In this document: piece after piece, positions 13,665-28,041 of the stretch
Numbering within the stretch: position 1 is the first letter of the stretch
Layout: every line of letters begins with the position of its first letter
From: Perca fluviatilis
Lineage: Eukaryota > Chordata > Actinopteri > Perciformes > Percidae
NCBI RefSeq assembly: GCF_010015445.1
Contig: NC_053134.1
Coordinates: 10,328,265 to 10,392,264, forward strand
Direction of reading: 5' to 3'
Length of the DNA: 64,000 nt
Program-made: the position numbers and the translations under genes
The notes under the pieces: generated by a model
Told to the model about the DNA's origin: nothing
Database searches by the model: none
The model's input: the letters and a program-made list of their open reading frames with translations, nothing else

Positions 13665-13800
13665 TACATAAACCTTCACACTTGCTAAAGACATTAGAGT
13701 GTAAAGCAGAATTAGCATGCCCCAAAGCATCATAGGGGATGGACTATCTCTCTGTGAGTCACGGTTTGAACATCAAAGGCTAGTTCTAATGAAAAATGTA

Positions 13801-13834
<34 letters not shown>

Positions 13835-15978
13835 TTGTCATCCTACAAGTCATATCAGTTGGTGTGCTCTTGCAACACTGCTCTTAATCAGCAGGTATCT
13901 CTTCCGCTTCTTGCTCAAAACAGGATATGAAGCAAGTCCACTTCCTGTCTTGCGTTATCTGCTCTGATAGCAAACACACCTCATATTGGTTCCTTTTTTG
14001 ATTTCCAGTGAAGTCATTGCTGTTGTTTAGCCGTCCATGTCTGTGGAACAGCCTTTAATTTTCATTTCAGTGGGTGGCGTGAATTTACCTTTTGAACTTA
14101 CCTTCCTCCCCACAAAAAAAAAGTTTCCCTCTAAAAAGAATCTAGGACTACAAAGGTTTGCCAAATTCCTTCAGTCCTTGTCCTTTGAAGAGAATGCTCT
14201 GCTTTGATGTAGCTTGAACTTTGCTGCAACGTGATGCCGGCTTTAATATCCCTGGTGAGAACCAGCAAATGAAGCCTTTCATTCTGAAACATTGAATGAG
14301 AAGTTTGCATCCAAAATGAAAAATCTTTTACTACTTGAAAGACATTACATGTCCTCTCTCAAAACCACTGATAAAAAAGGACACTTCGAAAGAGTTGGGG
14401 AGTCATTTTAGCTCTTGTTTGATGAGCAACAACTTTTTCCAATTGCTTTAGGTAGTATTTTTGCAAATGGGATGCATATAACTTAAGTATAAAACTCCCT
14501 CTGACTTTATGTCAAGCATGAATCTCAACTTCATCTTGTTTATCTTCAGTAAACACCCAAATACATTTCCTGTGTCTAGGTTTGGAGGAACCACATCCCC
14601 ATAAAGACTTGTGGTTTTAGATACAACAAAAAACTTTTTTTCTTTTTGGGTTTTCTAATATTATATCACGTCAGTGCAGTCCTCAGTGTGCTGTGCTGGA
14701 GTAAAGTGATGTAAAGGCGAGAAGAAACTGCCATGCTGTAACTGAAGAAGGGTTCAAACAGAGGGCAGCATCGCTCTTTTTGCTGGGAGGCCTTTCTTGA
14801 TGTTTGACCCTTTTTTACCTTTCAGTGCTTTAATAAAAAAAATGTCAGCATGGTAGTTGTGGGGGTTTGGCACACAAGAGAAGAGGAACTAGCTTGAAAA
14901 TAACACTTGAATGCTGTTGTATGATGCAGAGAAAGAGGCAAAGAACATCACACAAAAACACGCCATTAAACATTAATGTCAATGTGAGGTATGGTTGAAG
15001 TGGTTGTACATACACACACACACATACACAAAGACCGCTTTTCTCACAGGAGCTACAGAAGTTAATTAGGTAGGAATAGGACATTGCCTGCACATTTGAC
15101 ATCAAGAGTCTGCATTCCTGCAGCAGCACCTCTCCTCCATTATCTAATCTCAAGTTGCCCACTAATTCTATTTAAACTCTGCTGGCTGGCTTTATGCTAC
15201 TACTGAAAGCAAAGAAAACAATGGAGAACGATATGGCACCGAAGCGACTTTGGGAATTTAGAGGAGGAACACGACAGAACAGAAATGTACAGCTGTGATA
15301 AGAAAACGGGTCTCGTTAGGAAGTGATTTAACAAGATCAAATCAGTTGTTATCCAATGTGTGGCATTTGTTTTTCTAAAAGGCACAGTCTCTGTGTTTTT
15401 GTACCTTTTTGGCAGTTTAAAGCTGCAGTGGACTCAATAAATGTGCTTGTTGTTGACTGTTTCACTGTGCAGTGGTGAATCTAAATTCAATACTAAACAC
15501 AACAGAGCAGTATAAGTCCCAATAGGTATACCAAAGGACTATTGTAGGAATATCAACAGTAGTACAGTATAAAAGATACTAAGCATGATAAATTACTATA
15601 AACTCACCACTGCATACCACACTCGCTTTATGTCTCTCTTTGAATTTGTGTGTAGCCTCACCTCATTTATGATTGTTGAAATGTAGATGTAGAGGCAAAA
15701 ACCCAGGAGTTACAACTGCATTAATAAATTAGTTGGGGGCAGAAGAATTCCAAAAATAAGTGAACAGACACATAGCACAACATTTAAACATTCAGAAGAG
15801 ATGGAGCAACACTAGCATTCGTATAGAGATTACATACATTTGGAATACTGTAATTCCAGTATTCACTCTTTTTCTCTTTTTTGGTCTTCACCAACTCCTG
15901 AGAAAAATAGCATCAACAGCAAATAGCAATAGGTCTTGCTAGCTACAGTATATGCTCTTCCCTGGCTAATTGCTAACT

Positions 15979-16491
15979 TAAGCTGTGTTCGAAACCATCC
16001 GCTATCACGGAAATAATGCACTATATGGTGTGTTCGCCATTTTGAAGTGGTGTTCGAATTCTCTGCGGTTAATTTCATTCACTATATAGTCCACTATGGA
16101 ATACCCACAATGCACAGCTAACTTGAGTGAACATACGATGTACCCTACATTTTACTTCCATATACCACAATGCAACGTGGTCGCTTTTTCCCAGAAGAGA
16201 AGAAGACGCAAAAGCACCAGCGAAAACTGAAAAGGAAAAATAGAGCGGGCTTTCATTTCTAAACAATGGGAAATGTGACATGCAGCATATAAAGAACCTT
16301 TAACTATTCTCCTGAGTGCTTGGTTTGGTTACATGATGCTGGGCGTGCCCGACTCTGTCACACAAATAACCGGCGCATCTACTGACGCAACAATACTTTC
16401 AGTGAGTGTCCGAAATCTCATTTATATACTGTAGTTCACTATTTAATAAACAATATATTGTGAATGAGAGAACGGTTACGAACACAGCTTA
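15979..16491. mobile_element. MITE with TAAGCTGTGTTCGAAACC ends
   Basis: The left end TAAGCTGTGTTCGAAACC and right end GGTTACGAACACAGCTTA form an 18-bp inverted repeat with about one mismatch. The 513-bp interior has TAGTCCACTAT-type subterminal repeats and no coding capacity. The TTA/TAA at the ends would fit a Harbinger-type target site, but this is not certain. Confidence 0.7.
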
Positions 16492-17187
16492 TGTCTGTCC
16501 CTTATTTTTACAGTCTATGGTCTGCCCACAGTTTAAAGGTGGGCTGCAGGTAGCGTACAGTGGGTTTATCAAAGCTTTTTTGGGGGTTAAATATAGCTTC
16601 CTATGCTGCTTAAACAGGGTTGAGACTGAACCACACTGAACAGTACAGGTGCCATAAATCCAAAACATGAGCTACAAGAGTCTAAAAAGCTGTGTAGAGA
16701 TGCAGACTTTGATTCTCTGATGTCACAAAACAATGATTAGTGGAGCTTTAAGTATTTTCCAAATCTTGCTAAATCTTGCTTTTGTTGTTATTTGAAGTTC
16801 TTACTCCTCAAAGTAAGTAAAAGTAAGTGTTTGGAGTGAAACCCAACTTCGGCGTCTCTCCAAACACATATGTAACCGTGAAAGAAAAACACAACACCTT
16901 GTTGAGCTCACAGCGAGGCTCACACGCACTGCAAACTAGGTTTACACATTCCCTCACAAAGTGGCCATATATATTGGTTTGTGCAGGTTCTTTTATGAAG
17001 GTTATGGGACTTGGGTTATGACTGCTGTGTTTGTGCATTAATACGGTGCATTTGTGGGTGTGTGGGACTGGTGTATTGTGTTTGGGGCCGTGCAGAGTGC
17101 TGCTCACATGAAAGACTCTTTGTACACCAAGTTTTTAATGAATTGCTGTACAGATCGGTTGCTTGAAGGTAACCGCACCAGTGCATG

Positions 17188-17189
<2 letters not shown>

Positions 17190-17218
<29 letters not shown>

Positions 17219-17231
17219 ATGTATATATATA

Positions 17232-17274
<43 letters not shown>

Positions 17275-17300
17275 GTGTGTGTATGTATATGTGTGTGTTC
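17190..17300. repeat. Compound (TG)n/(TA)n microsatellite
   Basis: TG run, then TA run, then TG/TATG mixture. No gene. Confidence 0.9.
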
Positions 17301-17502
17301 AAGGTCGGGTTTGTTTGGTGAACAGCTATCAGATATAGAAAACAGCTTAGGGGAGCTTATGATACATTAGCTGTGTTTCCATCCAAGTAGTTTTATTTGA
17401 TTAATGAGGAATTGAATTAGAAACACTGAGTGTAAATGGAACATTTTGATAAAAGACACTGTTAAAGTTGTATGTAATATATATCTATATTATAGATATA
17501 TA

Positions 17503-17812
17503 TTAGAGATGTTACTCTGATACAGCCTAAAATGCTGGTATCGGTATTGGCAAGTACTGAAATTTATGCACCGGTCCGATACCATGTAATTTAGCCCTGC
17601 AGAAAATTAACTTCAAAGCATTTTATTTATGTTCTTTTTACGTTATGACTCACTGTCAAACTGGATAATAAAAGCAAGTTCTATGGCATTCATTGTTTGT
17701 TCATTTTTTTTTCTTCTTTTTTTACAAAGAGTTTAACCTAAGCCAGGCCATACAACAATGATAGAAATCATATCACATTCATACAGGGATAGCAGTATAC
17801 AGCTGTTAAAAC

Positions 17813-17853
<41 letters not shown>

Positions 17854-17949
17854 GACACACTGGTATCGGATAGGTCCTCGGTATTGGCCGATACTCAAGT
17901 TAAGGTATCGGAATCTGTATCAGGAAGCAAAAAATGGTATTGGACCATC

Positions 17950-17955
<6 letters not shown>
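17503..17955. mobile_element. hAT-like MITE with TAGAGATG ends, interrupted by an AAT array
   Basis: The segment begins near TTAGAGATG and ends CCATCTCTAA. The interior has repeated GGTATCGGTATTGG and CCGATAC motifs typical of a fish hAT-like MITE. An (AAT)n array at 17813-17852 lies inside it, and a 15-bp-arm palindrome abuts its left end. Confidence 0.6.
17813..17852. repeat. (AAT)n microsatellite
   Basis: About 13 AAT units inside a hAT-like MITE. Confidence 0.95.

Positions 17956-18018
<63 letters not shown>
17953..18018. repeat. (TA)n microsatellite
   Basis: About 33 TA units between two MITEs; a likely cruciform-forming stretch. Confidence 0.95.
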
Positions 18019-18019
<1 letters not shown>

Positions 18020-18021
<2 letters not shown>

Positions 18022-18363
18022 TAGTTTGACATTTTGTTTGTAGTTTGAAATGTGCTATTTCACTTTCTTGACCATGAGTTGGTTGATTGTGCCACTTTTA
18101 TGTCAGAATGTGATTAGCTTAGCTTAGCATAAAGACTGCAAACAGGGGGGGAAAGCTAGCCTTTCCATGGTTCAAAAATACACCTACCAATTTGTAAGCT
18201 TTAGATGACCAACACCTGGTGCGTGTCATTTTAAAATAAGTCAGGCTAGCTGTTGCCCCTATTTCCAATCTTTATGCTAAGCTAATCGCCTCTCATCTAA
18301 CTCTTAGCAAGAAAGCAAGTAAGTGTATTTCCCAAAATGACGAGCAATTCCTCATTCCTTTAA
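18020..18363. mobile_element. Third copy of the TTAAAGGAATAG MITE, left end lost in a TA array
   Basis: It shares CTAGTTTGACATTTTG, TTAGCTTAGCATAAAGACTG, TTATGCTAAGCTAATC and CATTCCTTTAA with the copy at 3733-4034. The terminal TTAAAGGAA on the left is replaced by the adjoining (TA)n array; the right TTAA is present at 18360-18363. Confidence 0.65.
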
Positions 18364-18934
18364 AACAAAAGTCTTATAGAGTCTTATACTGAGATAATTG
18401 TCCTTATTATAAATAGTGGTTCTCTTGTACAGAGAATGTGCTATACATGAGTGCTAATATCTTGAAACAAGACAGGAAACAGATAAATAAGGATATTGCT
18501 TGCATTTTAAAATGTTTTTTGTGTTCATGTCAACACAGCAACTTTGAATTGGTTGATGTTTGTAGTTTGAGTCAACGTCTGCTGTTTGGATATCACTTAT
18601 GTACAGTAATGCTCTTTGCTGTCTGTCTTCCTTCATTTCCCTAAGCAGCACACATGGCAAGTGTATTTTTTTGTTTTTAGGTGGGGCACATATACCATTA
18701 TCTGACAGTAAAAGACAACAGAAATGTAAATCAAATCCATCCAATTGTACATGACAGTTGAGTTAAAACAGGCATTCATTTCACTCGTTGTTGTATCTGA
18801 CTTTGCCTCCATCACATTTTATCCACTTATTATATTTTGGCTTCCTGCTGTCTGCTGTCAGCTCTTTTTAACAAGCCATCTTACTGGTTCTATAGGTCAG
18901 CGCTAAAAGGGGTCAGAAGAGCAGCATGATCGAT

Positions 18935-19045
<111 letters not shown>

Positions 19046-21137
19046 GCATGTAGAGATCAGCCAGCCCAATAGAAACAAGCTTGTGCTGTGTGTCTCTCTC
19101 TGTGGTCTCTGCCCTTTGCCCTTGTGTGTGTGTTGCATATGTGTAATTTTCATGTACTGTATTAAGGTGCATAGGTGTGTATGTAGTTGTGTTTCTTTTT
19201 TTTTATGTGTAAAAATGCAGCTTTTAGGGCATTTATTTTATTTAAGGGCACCTGGATGTGGTTCATTTACGGTCATCTAGTTCAGCATTGAATGCAGCAA
19301 GAAAAATGTTCTGCATCCTTAGCTACAACCGACTTGTTCTATTGATCGATGCACGCTGTGTTTGCTGTGTCTGTGTGTGCGTGCGTGCGTGTGTGTGTGT
19401 GTGTGTGCCAGCCCTCAATACCACTTTTAATTCACATTTAGTTGTGTGTTCATGTGTATGTGCTTACTACATTACACCACTGCCCTTGACTATTGTGTTA
19501 ATGTCTGTCAAACTCGGTGAATGTTCTGCTGCCTCTACAATGTTTAGCTGTTTGCCATCAGCTCCAGCTCCACTCAAAGGGAAAATTGACCACAAGACAC
19601 ATAATCAGTCAATGCATGGGAAAATAGAAGTGCAAAGCATTTGTTACAATAAATGGAATAAAAATAACTATTTTAAAGTGCATTCTGTTTTTTTCTCCAA
19701 CAAAACAGACCATGAAGTAAAAGTAAAATACATTTTTTGACGGAAGTATTGATATTTAAGTCTTCATTTCCCAAGATACCTTTACTCCAAGATTATTAAA
19801 ATGGAGAGATGAGGGTTGTGACTAGATACACATTTTAAACAATTAAATACATGAGCACAGTGCAGTTTAGAGACTAAATCTCCTAAAACAGAAATAAACA
19901 GAGAAATGCAATGACCCTATATCAAAACATCTGCAAAAAAAAAAAAAAATCTATATTCTCCATCCCCTGCTTTCTGTGTTTCAGAAACAGACACTGTGAG
20001 ACACAGTTGTGCATTTTGAGACTCTGTGTCAGAAGCTCCTGTATCAGGTGGTTTTCCATTTTAAATAAAAGCTAATACAGTCGCTTCTACAAGTTACTTG
20101 ATTCTGCTTTTCAGCCCAGAGCTCCTCAGACTGAAATTCAACTATTTAGTACTTCTCTCTGACGCGCATAGAGGAGTTCATATGAAAAAGAGAGGTCATA
20201 TAATTATAGCCATGGGGAAACCCTGGGCTCTCTGTGTGTATGTCTGTTTCTATGTGTGTGTATTGTATTGTGTGTGAGTGTGTGTGTATATGTGCACAAC
20301 TAGCTATCCTTATGAGATTCTGTGTTGTGCGGTTTTATTTGCATGCTCAGCATTTTGTGAGTACAACAGTCAAACTCACTCACTTTCTTTTTTTTTGCCA
20401 ATCTGATGAAATAGGACTTAAACTCAACTCACAAATTATAAACTATACTTATCACTTTGGGACCCAAACACACTAAAATAAAAGTATTTGATGTAAAGAA
20501 AGAACTACAGAAACAATAACCACTTGCTTAAACAGAAAAATAAAATAAAAACCCTCCTCGGGAGAAAACAATTCTGGCCTCCTTAATCTTGAAAGAGCTC
20601 CAAACCCCTTTTTATACAAGCTGTAGCTCTTACTAGGCTACTATAGGAGACACCACAATAAATAAATCAATTAACTCGCAACAGGTATTCATCTCTTTCT
20701 CAGTGGATAAACCTAGTAATTTAACATGGGACAAATATCAGTTAAATGAGACAAATCTCTGCAAAAACTGCTCTGAAATAGCATTTTCTCAAAATGACAT
20801 CACAACCCCCCCTCTATGTATCCCACACTTGGCACATTCCATGTAAGATAGTGAATCCTAATTGGCTGGGTGTGGTTTGCCATTTCCTGGGTCTAAAACA
20901 GAGCAGGTGCAGTAGATAGGCTAGGTAACATAAACAAAATGCTGAATTAAAGATGTTAAGTTGTTCAAGCCTGTGTTTTCTGACTAAGAAGCAATTCGTA
21001 ATGTACGTAACTATGTTTCTAAAACCACACAGAGTGTCAACCAGCACATTACCAAACAACAGTCACTTCAATACTGAGAGATGATGTAAAAGTGTCTGCG
21101 GTGGATTAATTCTGATGTATCTCTGTTTTATCTCCAG

Positions 21138-21218
21138 CATGTGGAAGGGCCTGAATGTCAACTGCACAGACAGCACAGGATATACACCTTTACATCATGC
21201 TTCACTTAATGGACACAG
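21138..21218 (+). CDS. anks1b: ANKS1B-like exon a (probably exon 2): first complete ankyrin repeat
   Basis: An 81-nt exon runs from the acceptor ttatctccag to the donor gtaaac. It starts with the last base of a split codon and ends two bases into the next, giving phase 2-2. The peptide begins [20 protein letters not shown] and ends ASLNGH, then a split Arg codon completed by the next exon. It carries the TPLHH turn and first helix of an ankyrin repeat. In mammalian ANKS1 genes this segment follows the N-terminal MGK exon, which I do not find in the 21 kb upstream. Length is a multiple of three. Confidence 0.88.
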
Positions 21219-24200
21219 GTAAACTTGTTTTTGTGTCTTCTACAAGTATTATTTACTTATATGCATTTCCATACAGTATGTGCAAGTGTCTGTCTTTAAG
21301 CTGGAACCATCAAATGATGGGTATTTTTGTTCAATAAATGATAAAAAATATTTTATCGAAATAAATGTTGATTAATTTTCTGTCACTCCATTAACCAGTT
21401 AATTGACACATTTTTAGCACTAATATTTTGGAGTACTGGAATGTCTTGTATGTAATAAATTGTGTAGTGAGGGTAAAAAAACGTCAGAGGTACATTTTTC
21501 CTTTTTATTGTTTTTCTATTTCTCCTGTCAGGTGAACAGTGGCGTAAAGTAACAGTTTAAAATAGTTTGTCTCTCCCCTGTATTCCTCTCAGGTCCCACT
21601 GTGCTTTGTGCCATATGTGTATGTGTACATTTTGGTCAGGGCTCTCCTTTTCTGGGCCACTTGGGGGCAGCAGAAACAAGCTGCAACACAACACACCTTT
21701 TAAATTGATATGGCGAACTTGTAAGCAAACAGCTGCTTATTTACACATCCAGCATTTACGGAGCAACGCCATGATTAATTTAGAGTCATGCTCCTGGACA
21801 CCTGATGAATGTAAGTCCAACACTCACTGTCTTTTAACTGTTAGCTCTGTGTTTGGTCTCCTGAGAGAAATGCCTGACTCTAATGATCAACTAGCTATGT
21901 ATGCTCGCCAGCTAACATTAGTCTCTGACTTGATGTCTGCCATTTGATGCTGACCATAGTGTAGTGGGTTTTTAGAGCTTTTATTGCTGAAAACTGCTGC
22001 CTGTTGCGGCCAAAAACAACGCTAGGAGAGCGGTGAAAGTAAAACAAAAACAGTTGCGCCTAGAGAGAGCGAAGTTAACGTTAGCATAAAGTAGGAGCTG
22101 AAGCAGCTAACGTTAGCCCTACAGCTCCAGAAAGTAGAGGGGCCCCGGTTTCACAAACCGATGCAGACTGGCAGTAGGTCCAGTCTTAATATTGTTCTTG
22201 GATTAGTCTGATGCAAGTTACAACAAAAAAAAAATATATATATTATTATAACCCCAGGCTAACCCAGATTTTAGGACCATGTTTTCATGGTAATCAGTGA
22301 CACGTACACCTGCTGAGCGGTCTAATGACAAAAAAGTTATTTTTGTTTTTCTGTTTTCTAAACAGTGTTGTGGAGCGAGTTATAAGAAAGTAAATAGTTT
22401 TTAGAGACCGAAGTTACTTTTTGTAAATATAACTACAGCAGTGTGAGAACGTCGTCACTGGTTTTCTTTTTTTTTTAACTAAGGAAAGTAGGCTATCCCT
22501 ACTGTGGAGTTACTTAGCGTGAGCCCTGTTAATACCCTTGTGTTGACTTTGGGTCAAATTGACCAGTTTTCAATTTTTGTTTTATATCAGAAAATATGGG
22601 ACGTAGAAATGAGCGCAGAAAATGTGTGGAAGAAAAATGTAACAGTTTAAAACGTTGGAAAAAGCAAAAACAAACTGAAAAAAAGGCGTCGAAAAAGTAA
22701 GTGTTTTTTTCAAGGTTGACTGGAAGACAACACAAGGGTTAAGAAGTCATATAGCATTAGCTCTGCTACAGGTCTGAAAGTGGGTTAGGGTTGCAGTACT
22801 GCATTTATGCTACGGCAGTTTTGGTATTTCCCAGTAAAATGCCCCTGTAACAGTTGGATTATTCCAGAATATTTTCTGCTGGAGCAAAGGAGCTGTGTGG
22901 TTTAGGTTTGAGTCAACTAAGGTTTTGGTAGGCTTGGTAGCATCAAAATGGCGCCATAGGAGCTACGCGTTCTGGAGAGAGGCTTACCCCTTGGTGATAA
23001 CTTTGTAGGTTAATCACTACCAGCAGTCCCATTTAAATTGTTACATTGTTTTCACATTGTCCTTTTGATACCTTGTTATTATAAAGATATAGAAAGGTTG
23101 AATGCATAAATAAAAAAATATTTATTAAAAATATAAGTATTTTAGAGTTAATCTGAGTTTTCAAAAGGAGTTGTATGAAGGGTCATGTAGAATTTAATAA
23201 ACAAGTGAATTGCAAAATCACATTAAAACAGTCATTGTTCCAGGGTCATGCCACACCTGTACTCTCAAAATAGGTTGTCAGTAATAGTCAAAAATACAAA
23301 ATTGCAAAAACAATATTCCTGCAAAAGACGAACTGTGTGACTGCTCTGTGGACATCTGCACAGAACTACAGTGCCGCTTCCTTTCTTCACCTGGGCCTGC
23401 TGAGAAATCTGGTACACAGTGTGGATTAGCTGCAAGCCTGACCACTATCCCAGTTTGGTGGAACTGAAGGATTAGAACTGTGTTTTGGGGGCAATTATGT
23501 GGATTTCCTCCTTCAGATCAACTGGAGAGGATTGGAGGGAGGGAGAGAGAGAACTGCAGCCTCAGATTGAAAATTAGGCCGCCAACAAAAAGCTCCAGAG
23601 GAATGATTTAAAGTGCTTATATTATGCTTTTTGGCTATTTCCCTTTCCTTTATTGTTATTTATCTTTTTGTGCATGTTATAGGTTTACAAAGTGAAAAAG
23701 CCCAAAGTCCACCCCAACGGGACTTACCATCTCCAACAGACTGCTCCAAACAGCTCTATTGTAGTCCAGCCTTTACTTCCGTGACGAACGTGCGTCACTT
23801 TGTAACTCACGTTATAATGCTCACCTAGCTGCTAGCATGGCACTCCCTCATGCTCTGCAACTCACAAGCTAGCGGTGCTTACCTAGCTACTGCGCATGTA
23901 CAACTCCCAACAAAGATGGAACAGAAGTGAGATGTCTCACTCTGTAGCTAAAACGGAGAGAGCTCAACCACACAGGGTGAAAAGAGGAGCTGCAGCAATG
24001 TGCAGTACAAGAAAAATATGGTGTTTTTTGAAAATTAAACCATGTAAAACTATTCTGGTACAACCTCTAAATACAGTTATGAACCTGAAAATGAGCATAA
24101 TATGGGCACTTTAACGTTTAGGTAGGATAGTAAAAAGAGAACCAGCTATTAAGATATAGACAGAGAAAACCTGGCAACAGGCAATGCTGTATTCAGAGAT

Positions 24201-27200
24201 TTGTTAGTCAGGCTGTTTTTTTTTTACCACATAAAAAGCCTTTCGGTGATGCAAGCAGGCTCAATCCAAACAGTAAGAAATTGAATATTCTCATATTTGA
24301 CCTTTTTTTTTTTTTTTTCAGTCTACAGTATGTATTTGACCCTGAGATACTCCCAGTGTGATTTTGCTGGACAACTGCCACTTAAACCAGAGTGAATTAT
24401 ATAAAAATATAATAAATTATTAATTAACAAATCAGTTCATTAAGCATCTCAGTGCTGCTTTCACCCCTGCTCCTGCGAGAGGTTTTGCCCTTCTCTCTCC
24501 TCAGATTCTCCTCCTGACATTTCAAATTGCAAATGAAGCACTTCACCTTTCCTCTTAAGAGAGAGGTGGCAACTTCAGCTGGAGACTTTCTAATATGAAA
24601 CCGTATCGCTGACATTACTACTACTGAGCAGCAGCTAAATGGATTTCTGGCAAAAACCCAGGCACTATGATTTGTCGCTCTATTTGTGTAATAGAGATAA
24701 CTTTATTAGAGGGAAACATGAAAATGTTTGTCTTCTATTAATTGTTGTTATTGATTTTTTATTTTTTTTATTTACAGTTGAGCTCTGTGCTATCACTGCC
24801 TCCAATACTGAGTGAAGTAGGTAAAGGAAACACAAAAGTAGATAGGACACTGGGATAGACTAGGGCAGCGTAAATTGTCTAGCACAAGCTATAATACAAA
24901 CAATTTGAACTTCAGCCTCTCATGTACATGTTGATATACATAAACCTACTTTTTAAACCAGTGATTTAAAGGCATTGATCACGGAGACAAAACAGATTTC
25001 GTCTTTTGCAATGTTGTGCATGCAGTTGTGAAGTGCAAAATTTCCAACTGGTGTAGTTTATTCTGTCAGTGTGTTTCATTAAACATAGAACAGCCTCTGT
25101 TTCTCTTTACCTCCTAAGAGTGTTATAGTTAAAATGGACATTACAGGTTTGATTGAAATAAGAAGGGGTTAAAGTAAAGATGGTCTATGTGATAAATTAT
25201 GCAAAACTCCATCACTAAAAATCTTAATTTTAATGCAGAACCCATTTCGGTCAACATTATGATCTCTTGAATAACACATGGTACAATGTTGGTCATTTAA
25301 GCTCATTTTGGCTCCAGCTAATGTGATCCTGATGCTGCAGATAAGAATGATGGGACACAGCTGAAGCTTGAAAGTGTTAAAACCCAGAATCACTGTCATG
25401 CCTGGGAAAAATAGAAACTGTTGCCAGGGGGACAAAAAGATAATTCTGTAGGAAATTGCACTGACTATGAGAGGAAGCACAACTCATTTATTTAACCAGT
25501 AAAAAAAATATCACCAAGGTCACACAATATGAGGGCAAAGAAAAGGCAGCTCACAATTCATCATGTATTTTGATTTTAACATGATTTAGTTCCTTCTTGG
25601 AGTAAAATTATAAATTATGCAGAATGTCTGAGGGTTGTATTGTACTGTATGTTCCACAGTGAAAGATGAATTATTTGTGCAGTAAGGTTAAAATGTTTGA
25701 TTTGGTGTTTTCAAGGGAAATGTGACAATATTCCATGATACAGATTTCAGTTCGGCCAGCTTGGCTTCTGCTCCCTCTCTCTATCCCCCCATCTTTCGAT
25801 CTGTTTATATATTGACCTGTACGTATCTGTCTCTCTCAGGGAAGTTGTACTAAAGCTGCTCCAGTTTGAGGCGTCCACAAACGTGCCTGACAGCAAGGGT
25901 TGCTTCCCGCTGCACCTGGCCGCCTGGCGGGGAGACGTGGACATCGTCCGCATCCTTATCCACCACGGACCCTCGCACTGCCGGGTCAACCAACAGGTAA
26001 ACACCGTAATCCCATCATCCTCCTCTGAAAAGCCTTGATTGACAATGCCACCTGTGGGAAACGTCATGTGAATTCTAGGTTTTATTAGAACTGCATGTCA
26101 TCTTTTTTTAGTTTAACATAAGGCCACAATCTTACAATTACTTTATTGAATTTGAATCACAGTTATTGTATTGGATATTTTCTTTGGTCTGCTTACAGTA
26201 CGCTAAACTACAGAATGTTTATTTACAGTACAGTTAGTCTTGCATTGCCAGACCTCCTTCCACAGTGCTTCCGAGGAGGGCCTTGCTAGTCCACACAGCA
26301 TTGCGGGATGAGAGAGAAACATGCTCTGGTTTATTGGCATTCTTTATACCAATCACAATTGTCGCACGGAGCCCCGGTGCCGCTGGAAAATAGCCTCGGG
26401 AAGGAACTTGTTTTGGTGCAACATGTGTACGTTCAAAAGTTGTATGTCGTCTAACCGAAAACTCAGATTGGACAGATAGTAACTACAGAATGTTTAATTA
26501 CAGTACAGTTAACTGGAGCTGCGCGATATGGAAAAATGTCGGTATTGCGGTGATATTGTAGGGTTGACTATTGGTGCTTTCACAGAATATTAACACAATG
26601 AGAGTTTTGATAAATAATCACCAATGATGTGGATACAATGATTAAATTGGTAAAGGCAAATAATAAACCACCTAGGAAGTCTGGTTCAGAAAATTCCATC
26701 ACTTTACAGCCTTTAAAACCAGGAAGCGGCATTTGTGTTCTATCACGATATTACGATAACCAAAATTTAAGATGATCTCTAGCCTCATGTATCGATACTG
26801 ATATAATTTCTACATGTATATATTGCCCAACCCTACAGTTAATTACAGAATGTTTACTTGTCAGTACAAGAGGTGTAAACAGGACCTTCAGATATTCTTT
26901 TATAAATTCGTCTTTGAAGCAGGACTTTATTATCAAGCTATATTGCTGCTCTTTTTGATTGCATCTGCTTGTTAATTGATAGTCCATTTCTGCTGCTGCC
27001 AGTGTTGGTGTTATCCATTTATTAGGGTCTGTCAGGGTCAGCCGTATTCTGTATCAGCTCTAAATGCCTCTGGCCCTGGCCTCTGACATATCTCTGAGAG
27101 AGGCAAGTGAATTCACTGGACTCAGAAGAGAATCATTAAAACTTCATGTCTGGATTTCTGTAGCTTAGAGAAGCCATTTATTAGTTAACCTTCTAGAAAA

Positions 27201-27993
27201 AGAACACAAATCTAAAAAAAGCACATAAATCTAACCTTTGTTCATGTTGTTGCCCACATTTACATGTTAATGGTCAATTGCGGCAAAAAGAAACGCTTTC
27301 CCTCTGTGGTGTAACTGTTCCAGAACCGGAGAGGTCTTATCAGCTAAATTAAAGTTGACTTCTTCTGTTGTATTTCTCGGGGCATTTAAACCAGCCCTGC
27401 CACAGGTCGTCTCGTTATGGCTCCTGTCCAACAGAGCCGATCCTTTACAGTTCCCAGGGATCTCTCTCTGACAGCCGGCTGAGCGTTTCAACTCTGGGAG
27501 CATTCAGCCTGCCACCGCTGTCATTCCTCATCAGCAAAACTGACCTTCTCCTCCTCCCTAACTCTTTTCCTGTCCATCTCTGCTTGCAGTTTTTTGATGA
27601 TGTCACGCTCTCGCTGATGCGCTGTCATTTTAAGATGAGCACGAAGCTTACAGAGGGTTTTGAGAGCTACAATCTTGATGTCTTTTTAAAAATATTCCTA
27701 CTCCTGATGGCAGTGTATTAATGGACCTCCCAGGCTATTGGGATGGTGACATTTTCCTTTGTCACCATTAGCCAAATTGCTTCCCTCTGTGAGTTGTTAT
27801 AGCCTAATTGTTTACTGTGATAAATGGTGTCTATTGCCCCTGAAATGAAGAGGTTTGTCAGCAAGTGAACACGGGTAATTTTCCTTTTTTTTACCCCATC
27901 ATTGATTTGTAGAGCTGAGTGGGCTGCTGTGCAGGCAGCGTGGACACATACAGGGTAAAAGATGCTGATTGAAAAGATACCATACAGATGCTG

Positions 27994-28041
<48 letters not shown>

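Larger units (their letters stand above)
21219..25839. other. Intron between exons a and b
   Basis: It contains two TTAA-bounded MITEs, listed separately. A GC-richer stretch at about 21560-22150 looks like a further interspersed repeat, but I cannot define its ends. 22750-23600 and 24120-25800 are AT-rich with no gene-like signal; small ORFs there have no recognisable domain. Confidence 0.6.
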
